DNA of 64,000 bases from Janthinobacterium sp. TND4EL3 (lineage in GTDB: Bacteria > Pseudomonadota > Gammaproteobacteria > Burkholderiales > Burkholderiaceae_D): assembly GCF_900156175.1 (NCBI RefSeq), contig NZ_FTMV01000010.1:1-64000 (forward strand). Reading direction: 5' to 3'. Below are positions 46,386 through 56,439 of this stretch, piece by piece. The notes below the pieces were generated by a model. The model saw nothing but the letters and a program-made list of their open reading frames with translations, was not told where the DNA came from and did not search any database. Made by a program: the position numbers and the translations under genes. The first letter of the stretch is position 1. Every line of letters begins with the position of its first letter.

Positions 46386-47665
46386 TGGCTGATCTCAGCA
46401 TCGAATTTTGCGGCATCAAGGCGCCGAATCCCTTCTGGCTGGCGTCCGCACCGCCGACCGACAAGGCCTACAACGTGGTGCGTGCCTTCGAAGCGGGGTG
46501 GGGCGGCGTCGTGTGGAAGACGCTGGGCGAAGATCCGGCCGCCGTCAACGTCTCGTCGCGCTATTCCGCCCTGTACGGCAAGAACCGCGAAGTGGTCGGC
46601 TTCAATAACATCGAGCTGATTACCGACCGCTCTCTGGAGATCAACCTGCGCGAAATCACGCAGGTGAAAAAGGACTGGCCGGACCGCGCCATGATCGTTT
46701 CCCTGATGCTGCCCTGTGAAGAGCACTACTGGGCCGACATCCTGCCCAAGGTCGAGGCGACGGGAGCGGACGGCATCGAGCTCAATTTCGGCTGCCCGCA
46801 CGGCATGCCGGAGCGGGGCATGGGCGCGGCCGTGGGCCAGGTGCCCGAGTACGTGCAGATGGTGACCGCCTGGTGCAAGAAGCACAGCCGTCTGCCCGTC
46901 ATCGTCAAGCTCACGCCCAACATCACGGACGTGCGCATGCCGGCGCGCGCGGCCAAGGCGGGCGGCGCGGACGCCGTCTCCCTGATCAACACCATCAATT
47001 CCATCACCTCGCTGGACCTGGACCGCATGGTGGCCTTGCCGATTGTCGGCGGCGCCAGCACGCACGGCGGCTATTGCGGCGCGGCGGTGAAACCGATCGC
47101 GCTGAACATGGTGGCGGAAATCGCCCGCGATCCGCAGACGCGGGGCTTGCCCATTTCCGGCATTGGCGGCATCGGCAACTGGCGCGACGCGGCCGAATTC
47201 CTCGCCCTGGGCGCCGGCTGCGTGCAGGTGTGCACGGCCGCCATGCTGCATGGTTTCCGCATCGTCGACGAGATGAAGGATGGCCTGTCGCGCTGGATGG
47301 ACGAGAAGGGCTATGCACGCATCAGCGATTTTTCCGGCAAGGCCGTGGCCAACACGACGGACTGGAAATACCTGGACATGAATTACCAGGTGATCGCGCA
47401 GATCAACCAGGATGACTGCATCAAATGCGGCAAGTGCTACGTGGCTTGCGAAGACACGTCGCACCAGTCGATTGCGCAACTGATCGACGCGGCCGGCACG
47501 CGCACATATGAGGTGATCAAGGAGGAATGCGTAGGCTGCAACCTGTGCGAAATCACCTGTCCGGTGCAGGGCTGCATCACGATGGTGCCGCAGGCAACGG
47601 GCAAGCCGTACATGAACTGGACGCAGGACCCGCGCAACCCTCGGGCATTGGCGGAATCGGCATAG
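46385..47665 (+). CDS. preA: dihydropyrimidine dehydrogenase subunit PreA (FMN, Fe-S)
   Basis: The 426-residue protein is a DHOD-like FMN domain (KAPNPFWLASAPPTDKAYN near residue 13, ELNFGCPHGMPERGMGAAVG near 137 with the family active-site region, ISGIGGIGNWRDAAEFL near 260), followed by two [4Fe-4S] motifs CIKCGKCYVACED near 345 and CVGCNLCEITCPVQGC near 385. It reduces the 5,6 double bond of uracil or thymine with electrons from PreT. Start and stop context show translational coupling to preT. Confidence 0.96.
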   Translation: MADLSIEFCGIKAPNPFWLASAPPTDKAYNVVRAFEAGWGGVVWKTLGEDPAAVNVSSRYSALYGKNREVVGFNNIELITDRSLEINLREITQVKKDWPDRAMIVSLMLPCEEHYWADILPKVEATGADGIELNFGCPHGMPERGMGAAVGQVPEYVQMVTAWCKKHSRLPVIVKLTPNITDVRMPARAAKAGGADAVSLINTINSITSLDLDRMVALPIVGGASTHGGYCGAAVKPIALNMVAEIARDPQTRGLPISGIGGIGNWRDAAEFLALGAGCVQVCTAAMLHGFRIVDEMKDGLSRWMDEKGYARISDFSGKAVANTTDWKYLDMNYQVIAQINQDDCIKCGKCYVACEDTSHQSIAQLIDAAGTRTYEVIKEECVGCNLCEITCPVQGCITMVPQATGKPYMNWTQDPRNPRALAESA

Positions 47666-47774
47666 GGCACGTTTTTTGCGTACGTATATTTTATAAACAG
47701 TTGCCCAACTTTGCAGTAAGCTAGGACGCAGCCGTTTTTAAAACGCCCAACCTCCCAACCGATGGAGCAACCCT

Positions 47775-49259
47775 GTGAACCACGACTATTCAGGCAATAC
47801 GCAACTCTGGAATGAAGACCTGGCGCCCACCACGGCGGCGCAGCGCACCTGGCGCTGGTATCACTTTGCCGCGCTGTGGGTCGGCATGGTGATGTGCATT
47901 CCCGCCTACACCCTGTCGGCCAGCCTGATCGACAGCGGCATGTCCGGCTACCAGGCCGTGCTCACGGTGTTTCTCGCCAACGCCATCGTGCTCCTGCCGA
48001 TGCTGCTGATCGGCCATGCGGGCACCAAGTACGGCATCCCGTATGCCGTGCTGGCGCGCGCCTCGTTCGGCACGGCGGGGGCGCGCCTGCCGGCCCTGAT
48101 GCGCGCCATCGTTGCCTGCGGCTGGTACGGCATCCAGACATGGTTCGGCGGCCAGATGATCTACACCTTGATGGGTGTATTAATGGGACATGAACTGGGC
48201 GGCGAGAAGATCGCGGGCCTGGGCATCAATGGCAGCCAGCTGCTGTGCTTCCTGGCTTTCTGGGCCATCCAGTTCTATTACATCCTGCATGGCATGGAAT
48301 CGATCCGTAAACTCGAAACCTACACGGCGCCGCTGAAAATCCTGATCTGCTTCGTGCTGCTGTACTGGGTGCACAGCAAGGCCGGCGGCGTGGCCAGCCT
48401 GCTGGACCAGCCATCGCAATTCATCCCCGGCGGCAAAAAGGCGGGCCAGTTCTGGAGCGTCTTCTGGCCATCGCTGACGGCCATGGTGGGTTTCTGGGCC
48501 ACCTTGGCATTGAACATTCCCGACTTCACGCGCTTCGCCAAGACGCAGCGCGACCAGATCCTGGGCCAGTCGGTCGGCTTGCCCGTGCCCATGGGTTTGC
48601 TGGCCATGCTGGCCGTGATCGTCACTGCCGGTTCGGTCGTCATGTACGGCAAGGCCATCTGGGACCCCGTCGACCTGGCCAGCCGCATGACGGGCGCCGC
48701 CGTGCTGATCGCCCTGATCATCCTCCTGATCGACACGGTCAGCGTCAATTTGGCGGCCAACCTGGTGGGGCCGGCATACGACTTTTCCGCACTGGCGCCG
48801 AAGCAGATTTCGTACAAGATGGGCGGCTACATCACGGCATTCATCGCCATCGTCATGATGCCGTGGAAGGTGCTCGAGTCGACTCAGGGCTATATCTTCA
48901 CGTGGCTGATCGGCTATTCCGCCCTGCTGGGTCCCATCGCCGGCATCCTTATCGTCGACTATTATTTTGTGCGCAAGACGCGGCTCGACGTCAGGCAGCT
49001 GTACCGCGATGACGGTATCTACTCGTATGGCGGTGGCTGGAACATGGCGGCGCTGATCGCCTTCATTATCGCCGTGCTGCCGAATATCCCGGGCTTTTTG
49101 AACGCGGCCTTTCCCACGGCGTTCCCTGGCGTGGCCGAAGGCTTCAAAACCATCTATACCTACGCCTGGTTCGTGGGCGTGGCCATCGCCGCCGTCGTCT
49201 ACGGCGTCATGATGAAGGGCAAGGTGGCGGCGCAGGTGCGGCAAGCGCCGCAATCCTGA
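47775..49259 (+). CDS. NCS1-family permease (uracil / hydantoin / allantoin type)
   Basis: The 494-residue protein starts at GTG 47775 behind GGAG. It has about twelve hydrophobic segments and NCS1 features: NEDLAPTTAAQRTW at the N-terminus, ARASFGTAGARLPALMRAIVACGWYGIQ near 100, and TLALNIPDFTRFAK near 250. The family includes Mhp1, PucI and FurA, which carry hydantoins, allantoin or uracil. It lies between preA and hydA in the reductive pyrimidine cluster, so uracil, thymine or dihydropyrimidines are the probable cargo. Confidence 0.9.
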   Translation: MNHDYSGNTQLWNEDLAPTTAAQRTWRWYHFAALWVGMVMCIPAYTLSASLIDSGMSGYQAVLTVFLANAIVLLPMLLIGHAGTKYGIPYAVLARASFGTAGARLPALMRAIVACGWYGIQTWFGGQMIYTLMGVLMGHELGGEKIAGLGINGSQLLCFLAFWAIQFYYILHGMESIRKLETYTAPLKILICFVLLYWVHSKAGGVASLLDQPSQFIPGGKKAGQFWSVFWPSLTAMVGFWATLALNIPDFTRFAKTQRDQILGQSVGLPVPMGLLAMLAVIVTAGSVVMYGKAIWDPVDLASRMTGAAVLIALIILLIDTVSVNLAANLVGPAYDFSALAPKQISYKMGGYITAFIAIVMMPWKVLESTQGYIFTWLIGYSALLGPIAGILIVDYYFVRKTRLDVRQLYRDDGIYSYGGGWNMAALIAFIIAVLPNIPGFLNAAFPTAFPGVAEGFKTIYTYAWFVGVAIAAVVYGVMMKGKVAAQVRQAPQS

Positions 49260-49272
49260 TCGTTGCGAATAA

Positions 49273-50676
<1,404 letters not shown>

Positions 50677-50686
50677 GGAGTTGACG

Positions 50687-51922
50687 ATGGATGCATTGCG
50701 TATCAATGGCGAGCGCCTGTGGGCAGCGCTGATGGAGCTGGCGCGGATCGGCGCGACGGCGAAGGGCGGCGTCAAGCGCCTGGCACTGACGGACCTCGAC
50801 AAGGAAGGCCGCGACCTGGTGGTAGGCTGGGGTCGTGAGGCGGGCATGAGCATCACGATTGACCAGATCGGCAATGTCTTCATGCGCCGCGACGGCACCG
50901 ACAATACCTTGCCGCCCGTGATGACGGGCAGCCATATCGACACGCAGCCTACGGGCGGCAAGTTCGATGGCAATTACGGCGTGCTGGCGGGCCTGGAAGT
51001 GGTGCGCACCCTGAACGATCTGAAGATCAAGACGCAGGCACCGATCGAAGTGGCCTTCTGGACCAACGAGGAAGGCTCGCGTTTCGTGCCCGTGATGATG
51101 GGCTCGGGCGTGTTTTGCGGCGCCTTCTCGCTCGAAACGGCGTATGCGGCCAAGGACACGGAGGGAAAAACGGTGGGCGAGGAGCTGGCGCGCATCGGAT
51201 ACAAGGGTGAGCAGGTGCCGGGCGACCATCCCATCGGCGCCTATTTTGAAACGCATATCGAACAGGGCCCCGTGCTGGAAGACGCGGACAAGGTTATCGG
51301 CGTCGTGCCGGCCGTGATGGGTCTGTCCTGGTACGACTGCGTGGTGACGGGCATGGAAGCGCATGCGGGCCCCACGCCCATGGCCTTGCGCAAGGATGCG
51401 CTGCAGGTGGCCACCACCATCATGCAGGAAGTGGTGGCGATTGCCAACCGTTACCCGCCGTACGGGCGCGGCACGGTGGGCATGGTGCAGGTCTTCCCGA
51501 ACAGCCGTAACGTGATCCCCGGCGAGGTCAAGTTCAGCATCGACCTGCGGAACGTGAACGACGAACTGCTCAACACCATGCATGGCGAGATCACGGCCTT
51601 CATCGATGCCACGCGCGAGAGGACGGGCCTGGGCATCTCACTGGAAAGGGTGTCCTACTACCCGCCATGCCCGTTCCACCCCGACTGCGTGGGCGCCGTG
51701 CGCAATGCCACAGCCAAACTCGGCTACTCCGTGATGGACGTGGTGTCCGGCGCCGGCCACGACGCCATCTACGCGGCCCGGCTGGCCCCGGCCGGCATGA
51801 TCTTCGTGCCGTGCAAGGACGGCATCAGCCACAATGAAATCGAGGACGCCAAGCCCGAGCACCTGGAAGCGGGCTGCAACGTGCTGCTGCATGCGATGCT
51901 GGAGCGGGCCGTGCTCGTCTAA
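50687..51922 (+). CDS. N-carbamoyl-beta-alanine amidohydrolase (Zn-dependent, M20 fold)
   Basis: The 411-residue protein starts at ATG 50687 (MDALRINGERLW) behind AAGGAG. It is of the hydantoinase/carbamoylase M20 family: GSHIDTQPTGGKFDGNYG near residue 85 (metal His and Asp), WTNEEGSRFVPVMMGS near 125 (catalytic Glu), HIEQGPVLED near 190, RNVIPGEVKFSIDLRN near 275 and SGAGHDAIYAARLAP near 360. It hydrolyses 3-ureidopropionate to beta-alanine, CO2 and ammonia. It is the last gene of the pyrimidine cluster. A related domain with a different role occurs in the uraD-allC fusion. Confidence 0.93.
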   Translation: MDALRINGERLWAALMELARIGATAKGGVKRLALTDLDKEGRDLVVGWGREAGMSITIDQIGNVFMRRDGTDNTLPPVMTGSHIDTQPTGGKFDGNYGVLAGLEVVRTLNDLKIKTQAPIEVAFWTNEEGSRFVPVMMGSGVFCGAFSLETAYAAKDTEGKTVGEELARIGYKGEQVPGDHPIGAYFETHIEQGPVLEDADKVIGVVPAVMGLSWYDCVVTGMEAHAGPTPMALRKDALQVATTIMQEVVAIANRYPPYGRGTVGMVQVFPNSRNVIPGEVKFSIDLRNVNDELLNTMHGEITAFIDATRERTGLGISLERVSYYPPCPFHPDCVGAVRNATAKLGYSVMDVVSGAGHDAIYAARLAPAGMIFVPCKDGISHNEIEDAKPEHLEAGCNVLLHAMLERAVLV

Positions 51923-52082
51923 GTAACCCCCAATAAATTATTGTGTTTTCTGACTTTCATAACCGGCGCTGTGCGGTGTTGCCGGCAGCTGGCAGTGCTC
52001 GCACTGCGTCGCTGTAGGCGCCTTGCACAGCATCCGGTTCTGTTCGTCATAAAGTCACAATAATTTGCCGAGGATTACTTAG
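51919..52082. repeat. long interrupted palindrome, miniature repeat-like element
   Basis: Several nested arms pair around one centre: CTAAGTAA (51919-51926) with TTACTTAG (52075-52082), AAATTATTGTG (51935-51945) with CACAATAATTT (52056-52066), AACCGG and CTGTGC (51961-51974) with GCACAG and CCGGTT (52025-52039). It starts at the stop codon of the carbamoylase gene and fills most of the gap to the next gene. No T tract is present. The plan is similar to the element at 24844-24967. Confidence 0.65.
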
Positions 52083-52138
52083 CTGCCGCTGCGCGGCGGT
52101 GCTATGCTGGGCGCCTTGCGACAAAAGGCTGCCCAGCG

Positions 52139-53539
52139 ATGAGCATTTCCGATACCGATACCGAGCGGCACCCGGCCGCGCTGCACGCCGCGCGTGGTGG
52201 AGAACTGCTGTCCATGGGGGACGCGGCAGGCGCGCAGGCCTGTTTCCAGCAGGCGCTGCTACTTGACCCCGACAATGCGTTTGCCCTGCTCAACCTGGCG
52301 TGGATGCGGGAACAGGAGGGCGCACTGGTAGATGCCTTGGCTCTGTACCTGCGTGCGCTGGCGCACATGCCGGACGACGCGCATCTGCTGCAAAACCTGG
52401 GCGCGCTGCTACTGCGGATGCGCCGCATTGACGAAGCGGAGAAAATCCAGCGCCGCGTGCTGGCGCTGGCGCCCGAGCTGCCTTCTGCCTGGTCCACCCT
52501 GGGCGCGCTGCAGGCCAGCCTGCAGCGCGAAACACAGGCAGAGCACTGCTACCGCCGGGCCATGGAACTCGATCCCACCTACGCGAACGCGCGCTACAAT
52601 CTCGCCTACCTGCTGCTGCGCCAGGGCCGCTTGGCGGAAGGCTGGCACATGCTGGAAGCGCGGCCGCAACCGTCCGCGTTTGGCGGCTATTTTCGCTTCC
52701 CTCGCTGGCAGGGCGAGCCGCTGGCCGGCAAATCGCTGCTGATCTGCCCGGAAGCGGGCATGGGCGATATGCTGCTGCTGTGCCGCTACGTGCCCTTGCT
52801 GCGCGAATTGGGCGCAGGCAGCGTGTCGCTGCTGTGCCATGCGCCGCTCAAGGCACTGCTGCGGACCGTGCCTGGCATTGACGAGGTGATGGCCATTGGC
52901 GAGGCGGTCGCTGAGCACGGGCGCGATTATTGGGTCGCCCTGCTGAGCATTCCCGGCCTGTACGGCACGGTGTTGGAAACGATACCGTCGAACGTGCCGT
53001 ATGTGCACGCGGATTCGCACGCTGTGGCCGCCTGGGCCGCGCGCCTGCCACCTGCGCCGTTGCGCGTGGGCCTGGCCTGGAAAGGCAATCCCGCATTTGA
53101 AAACGATGGCGAGCGTTCATTGGCGGCGCTCGACACGCTGGCGCCGCTTGGAGCGGTGGCAGGCGTGCAGTTTGTCAGCTTGCAAAAGGGTGCAGGCGAG
53201 GATGACACTTCGGCATCACTGGCCCTGGCTGGCGGCGGAGCGGCGCTGGGTGACATGGCCGATACGGCGGCGCTGATCGCCAACCTGGATCTGGTGATCA
53301 GCGTCGATACGGCCGTGGCGCACCTGGCGGGTGCGCTGGGCACGCCGTGCTGGCTGCTGCTGCCACACTACCGACCTGACTGGCGCTGGCTGGCGGGACG
53401 CTGCGATAGTCCCTGGTATCCTGCGATGCGCCTGTTCCACCAGCCTTCGCCAGGTGGATGGGCGCCGCTCGTTGCGCACCTTGCCGAGCGGTTGATGCAT
53501 TGGCGGAAGGAGATGCTCCGTCCTGGGATAGACGCTTAG
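52139..53539 (+). CDS. TPR protein with a GT9-like glycosyltransferase domain
   Basis: The 466-residue protein has about five tetratricopeptide repeats at the N-terminus (DAAGAQACFQQALLLDPDNA, then DALALYLRALAHMPDDAHL, and so on to residue about 170). The C-terminal domain (about 180-466) resembles glycosyltransferase family 9 / ADP-heptosyltransferase: LLICPEAGMGDMLLLCRYVP near 200, LRVGLAWKGNPAFEND near 310 and LDLVISVDTAVAHLAGALG near 380. Proteins of this type are linked to glycan or O-antigen work. No glycan gene is nearby. Its stop overlaps that of the convergent uraD-allC gene. Confidence 0.82.
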   Translation: MSISDTDTERHPAALHAARGGELLSMGDAAGAQACFQQALLLDPDNAFALLNLAWMREQEGALVDALALYLRALAHMPDDAHLLQNLGALLLRMRRIDEAEKIQRRVLALAPELPSAWSTLGALQASLQRETQAEHCYRRAMELDPTYANARYNLAYLLLRQGRLAEGWHMLEARPQPSAFGGYFRFPRWQGEPLAGKSLLICPEAGMGDMLLLCRYVPLLRELGAGSVSLLCHAPLKALLRTVPGIDEVMAIGEAVAEHGRDYWVALLSIPGLYGTVLETIPSNVPYVHADSHAVAAWAARLPPAPLRVGLAWKGNPAFENDGERSLAALDTLAPLGAVAGVQFVSLQKGAGEDDTSASLALAGGGAALGDMADTAALIANLDLVISVDTAVAHLAGALGTPCWLLLPHYRPDWRWLAGRCDSPWYPAMRLFHQPSPGGWAPLVAHLAERLMHWRKEMLRPGIDA

Positions 53540-55296
53540 GCATTGGACCCTGGCTGGAAGTTGCGCAAAAACGCCAGCAGCGCGCGCGCCGCGATGTCGG
53601 CGTCGTCGGCCGTCATGGTTTCCAGCGGGTTGTGGCTGATGCCGCCATTGCCGCAGCGGGTAAACAGCATGGCCACGTCGGTGATGGCGGCCATGGCCAT
53701 GGCGTCGTGGCCGGCGCCCGACAGCAGCGCATACGGTTCGATGCCGACCGATTCCACTGCCTGTGCCAGCTGCGCCATCAGCCACGGCGCGCATGGCGCC
53801 GCGCGCGCCGACAGCAGCAGTTCCAGCTGGTAGTCGATCTGGCGCCGCGCGCAGATGGCCGCGATGCCATCGAGAATATCGTCAACGGCAGCCTGGCGCA
53901 CGGCATCAACGGCCGCGCGGATATCGAGCGACAGGGTGCAGGCGCCGGCGATCACGTTGACGGAGCCGTTGGGCACCTGCAGCTGGCCCACGGTGCCCAC
54001 CAGCGCTTCGCCGTGGCTGCAGCGCCGTTCCACCAGCAGGATGATTTCCGCAGCCGCGCTGGCCGCATCCTTGCGCATGGTCATGGGCGTGGTGCCCGCA
54101 TGGCTGGCCACGCCGCCAAGATTGACCAGGTAGCGCGAGCTGCCGGCGATCGCCGTGACGATCCCCAGCGGCAGGTCGCGCTCGAGCAGCACGGGGCCCT
54201 GTTCGATGTGCACTTCCACATAGCCGAGCAAGTCTTCGGGATCGCGTGCGATGGCGCCGATGGCGCTCGCCTCGTGGCCTGCGGCGGCCAGCGCGTCGCG
54301 CATGCTCACGCCATCCGCATCCCGCTGCTCCAGCAGCGACACGTCGAATTTTCCGGTCACGGCCGTGCTGCCCAAAAACGTGCTCTTGAAGCGCACGCCT
54401 TCCTCTTCCGCGAAACCGACGACCTCGAAATGAAACGGCAGCTTTTCGCCCCGCTCATGCAGGTGGCGCACGACGGCGATCGGCAGTACGATGCCCAGGC
54501 GGCCATCGTATTTGCCGCCGTTGCGCACCGTGTCGTAGTGCGATCCCGTCATCAGGGTCTTCGCGCCCGGCGCGTCGGACAGATAGCGGCCGACGACATT
54601 GCCGACGGCGTCGATGTGTACCTGCATGCCCGCGTCCCGCATCCAGTCGGCCAGCTGCGCCGCCGTTTTGCGGTGCGCCGGCGTCAGGTAGGCGCAGGTC
54701 AGGTTGTAATCGCTGTCGCTCCAGCCGGCCAGCGTTTCCGCCTGCTGCATGATGGCGGGGCCGAAGTCCAGGCGCACGTCGAACAGGTCGTTCAGGCGCA
54801 GTTCGGCGATGCGCTTGATCTGCCGCAGCGATTCGGCCAGCTCATCCGCATGGCGGTTTTTCAGACGCCGCGCAAACGTGGCGATGATGTCCTGGCGCGT
54901 CAGGCCATCGCCCGTCGGGCCCTTGACGGCCAGGATGAAGGGAAAGCCGAACTTGGCGTTGTATTCGCTGTTGAGGCGCTGCAGGGTGGCAAATTCATCG
55001 GCGCTGCACAGGTTCAGGCCGGACTTGGCCTGTTCGCGCGTCGATTCCGCCGTCAGCTGCCCGGCGATGGCGGCCTTGCCGGCCAGCTCCGGGTGGGCGC
55101 GTATCAGTCCCAGCTGCTCCTCGGGCGAGGCTTGCGCCAGCACGCGCTGCAGCTCCGTCTTGAGTGCCGTCAGGCTGGCAAACGGCCGGGCGGCAGCCGC
55201 GCGCTGGGCGATCCAAGGCGAATGTTCGTAGATGCCATGCAGGTGCGCGATAAAATCGGCCTGGCTGCCGGCGTTCAGGTCTGAAAGGGTGGTCAT
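53536..55296 (-). CDS. bifunctional OHCU decarboxylase / allantoate amidohydrolase fusion
   Basis: The 586-residue protein begins at ATG 55296 (MTTLSDLNAGSQ). Residues 1 to about 165 are UraD: GLIRAHPELAGKAAI near 66 holds the catalytic His, and FGFPFILAVKG near 120 is typical. Residues about 175-586 are a Zn-dependent M20 amidohydrolase of the AllC type: TGSHYDTVRNGGKYDGRLG near 250, FAEEEGVRFKSTFLGS near 295, HIEQGPVLLE near 355 and SGAGHDAMAMAAITDV near 535. The first part makes S-allantoin from OHCU and the second degrades allantoate, so one polypeptide covers the steps on either side of PuuE. It is divergent neither to puuE nor to hiuH, which lie over 50 kb away. Confidence 0.93.
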   Translation of the reverse strand: MTTLSDLNAGSQADFIAHLHGIYEHSPWIAQRAAAARPFASLTALKTELQRVLAQASPEEQLGLIRAHPELAGKAAIAGQLTAESTREQAKSGLNLCSADEFATLQRLNSEYNAKFGFPFILAVKGPTGDGLTRQDIIATFARRLKNRHADELAESLRQIKRIAELRLNDLFDVRLDFGPAIMQQAETLAGWSDSDYNLTCAYLTPAHRKTAAQLADWMRDAGMQVHIDAVGNVVGRYLSDAPGAKTLMTGSHYDTVRNGGKYDGRLGIVLPIAVVRHLHERGEKLPFHFEVVGFAEEEGVRFKSTFLGSTAVTGKFDVSLLEQRDADGVSMRDALAAAGHEASAIGAIARDPEDLLGYVEVHIEQGPVLLERDLPLGIVTAIAGSSRYLVNLGGVASHAGTTPMTMRKDAASAAAEIILLVERRCSHGEALVGTVGQLQVPNGSVNVIAGACTLSLDIRAAVDAVRQAAVDDILDGIAAICARRQIDYQLELLLSARAAPCAPWLMAQLAQAVESVGIEPYALLSGAGHDAMAMAAITDVAMLFTRCGNGGISHNPLETMTADDADIAARALLAFLRNFQPGSNA

Positions 55297-55369
55297 GGTT
55301 TTCCGATCATGCAAGCGGTGATGATAGCGCCCCGTTCCTGCCTCCATTATATGCGCGTGCTGATAGCGG

Positions 55370-56308
55370 CTATCGCTGCACCAGCGCCTTGGCGGCCGCG
55401 CTGACCTGGTCGCGCAGCCATTTGTGTTCGGGCGCCTGGTGCACGCGCTGGTGCCACAGCTGGTAAAAACGCATGGGTGGGAATTTCAAGGGCACGGTAT
55501 ACGTTTTCAGCGGCAGGGTCTTTTCATAGAAGCGCATGAATTGCCGGCCCGTGGTGAGCACCAGGTCCGTCTGCGTCAGCATGTAGGGGATCAGGCCGAA
55601 ATACGCCGACTCCACCACCACGTTGCGCTGCAGGTTTTGCCGTTCGAGGAAGGAATCGATCACGCCGTGGTAGCCGGGCATCATCTGCGACGGCGCCACG
55701 TGGGGCAGGCTCAGATAATCGTCGAGCGTCATGGCGTCGCTGGCCGTGCGGCGCGCATAGGCGTTTTCCGCATGCATGGCGCAGATGATGGGGTCTTCGA
55801 ACAGCTTCGAGATGTGCAGGTGGGCGGGCGGCTCGTCCCAGTTGGCGATCACCAGGTCCAGGCCACCGTCGGAGAGCTGGCGGATATGGTCGATGCCCGG
55901 CCCCAGGCTGTGCAGCACGACGCGGCTTTTCGGCGAGCCGCGGCGCAGCAGGGCCACGACGTTGGGCAGGAACTGGCTGTCCAGGTAGTCGGGCGCGGCG
56001 ATATGGAAGGTGCGCGCCTCTTCCTGCGCCACGAACGGCGTCTTCTTGACGAACAGGCTTTCTGTCTGGTCGAGGATGCGCTTGGCCGGATTGAGCAGGC
56101 TTTCGCCATGCTGGGTCGGCACCATGCCGCGCGCGCCGCGCACGAGCAGCGGGTCGCCCGTCAATTCGCGCAGCTTGCGCAGGGAGGCGGAAATCGAGGG
56201 CTGCGGCTGATTGAGTTTCAGCGCCACGCGCGAGACATTCTTTTCCACCAGCAGCAGGTAGAGGATGCGGATCAGGTGCAGGTCGAGGTGTTGCGGCAGG
56301 CTGGACAT
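55370..56308 (-). CDS. LysR-family regulator of the urate oxidase cluster
   Basis: The 312-residue protein has a LysR helix-turn-helix at about 22-46 (NVSRVALKLNQPQPSISASL) and a PBP2-type inducer domain from about 95. It is divergent from puuD across 131 bp that contain a perfect 6-5-6 palindrome (56334-56350) of the LysR T-N11-A kind. It therefore probably controls puuD and itself, with urate or a related purine as inducer. The uraD-allC gene lies downstream on the same strand, 73 bp away, and may be co-transcribed. Confidence 0.88.
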   Translation of the reverse strand: MSSLPQHLDLHLIRILYLLLVEKNVSRVALKLNQPQPSISASLRKLRELTGDPLLVRGARGMVPTQHGESLLNPAKRILDQTESLFVKKTPFVAQEEARTFHIAAPDYLDSQFLPNVVALLRRGSPKSRVVLHSLGPGIDHIRQLSDGGLDLVIANWDEPPAHLHISKLFEDPIICAMHAENAYARRTASDAMTLDDYLSLPHVAPSQMMPGYHGVIDSFLERQNLQRNVVVESAYFGLIPYMLTQTDLVLTTGRQFMRFYEKTLPLKTYTVPLKFPPMRFYQLWHQRVHQAPEHKWLRDQVSAAAKALVQR

Positions 56309-56333
56309 GTGGCGGCGGCTCTGTTGTATATCG

Positions 56334-56350
56334 ATTTGAATATGTCAAAT
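56334..56350. promoter_or_regulatory. LysR-type operator between lysR and puuD
   Basis: ATTTGA (56334-56339), ATATG, TCAAAT (56345-56350) is a perfect palindrome containing the T-N11-A pattern of LysR boxes. It lies 26 bp upstream of the lysR start and about 90 bp upstream of puuD. This is the expected place for a site that controls both divergent genes. Confidence 0.7.
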
Positions 56351-56439
56351 ATACGATACTTTTCATGTGATGGGCGGTAAATCCGTTTATCTTGTGTAGA
56401 TTGGCACGAATATTGGTTCAGTCTGACTAGAGGAAATTT

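Noticed and set aside
53458-55284. A 608-codon plus-strand frame over the uraD-allC gene.
   Set aside because: It is the reverse shadow of a recognised fusion enzyme and shows no domain or ribosome-binding site.
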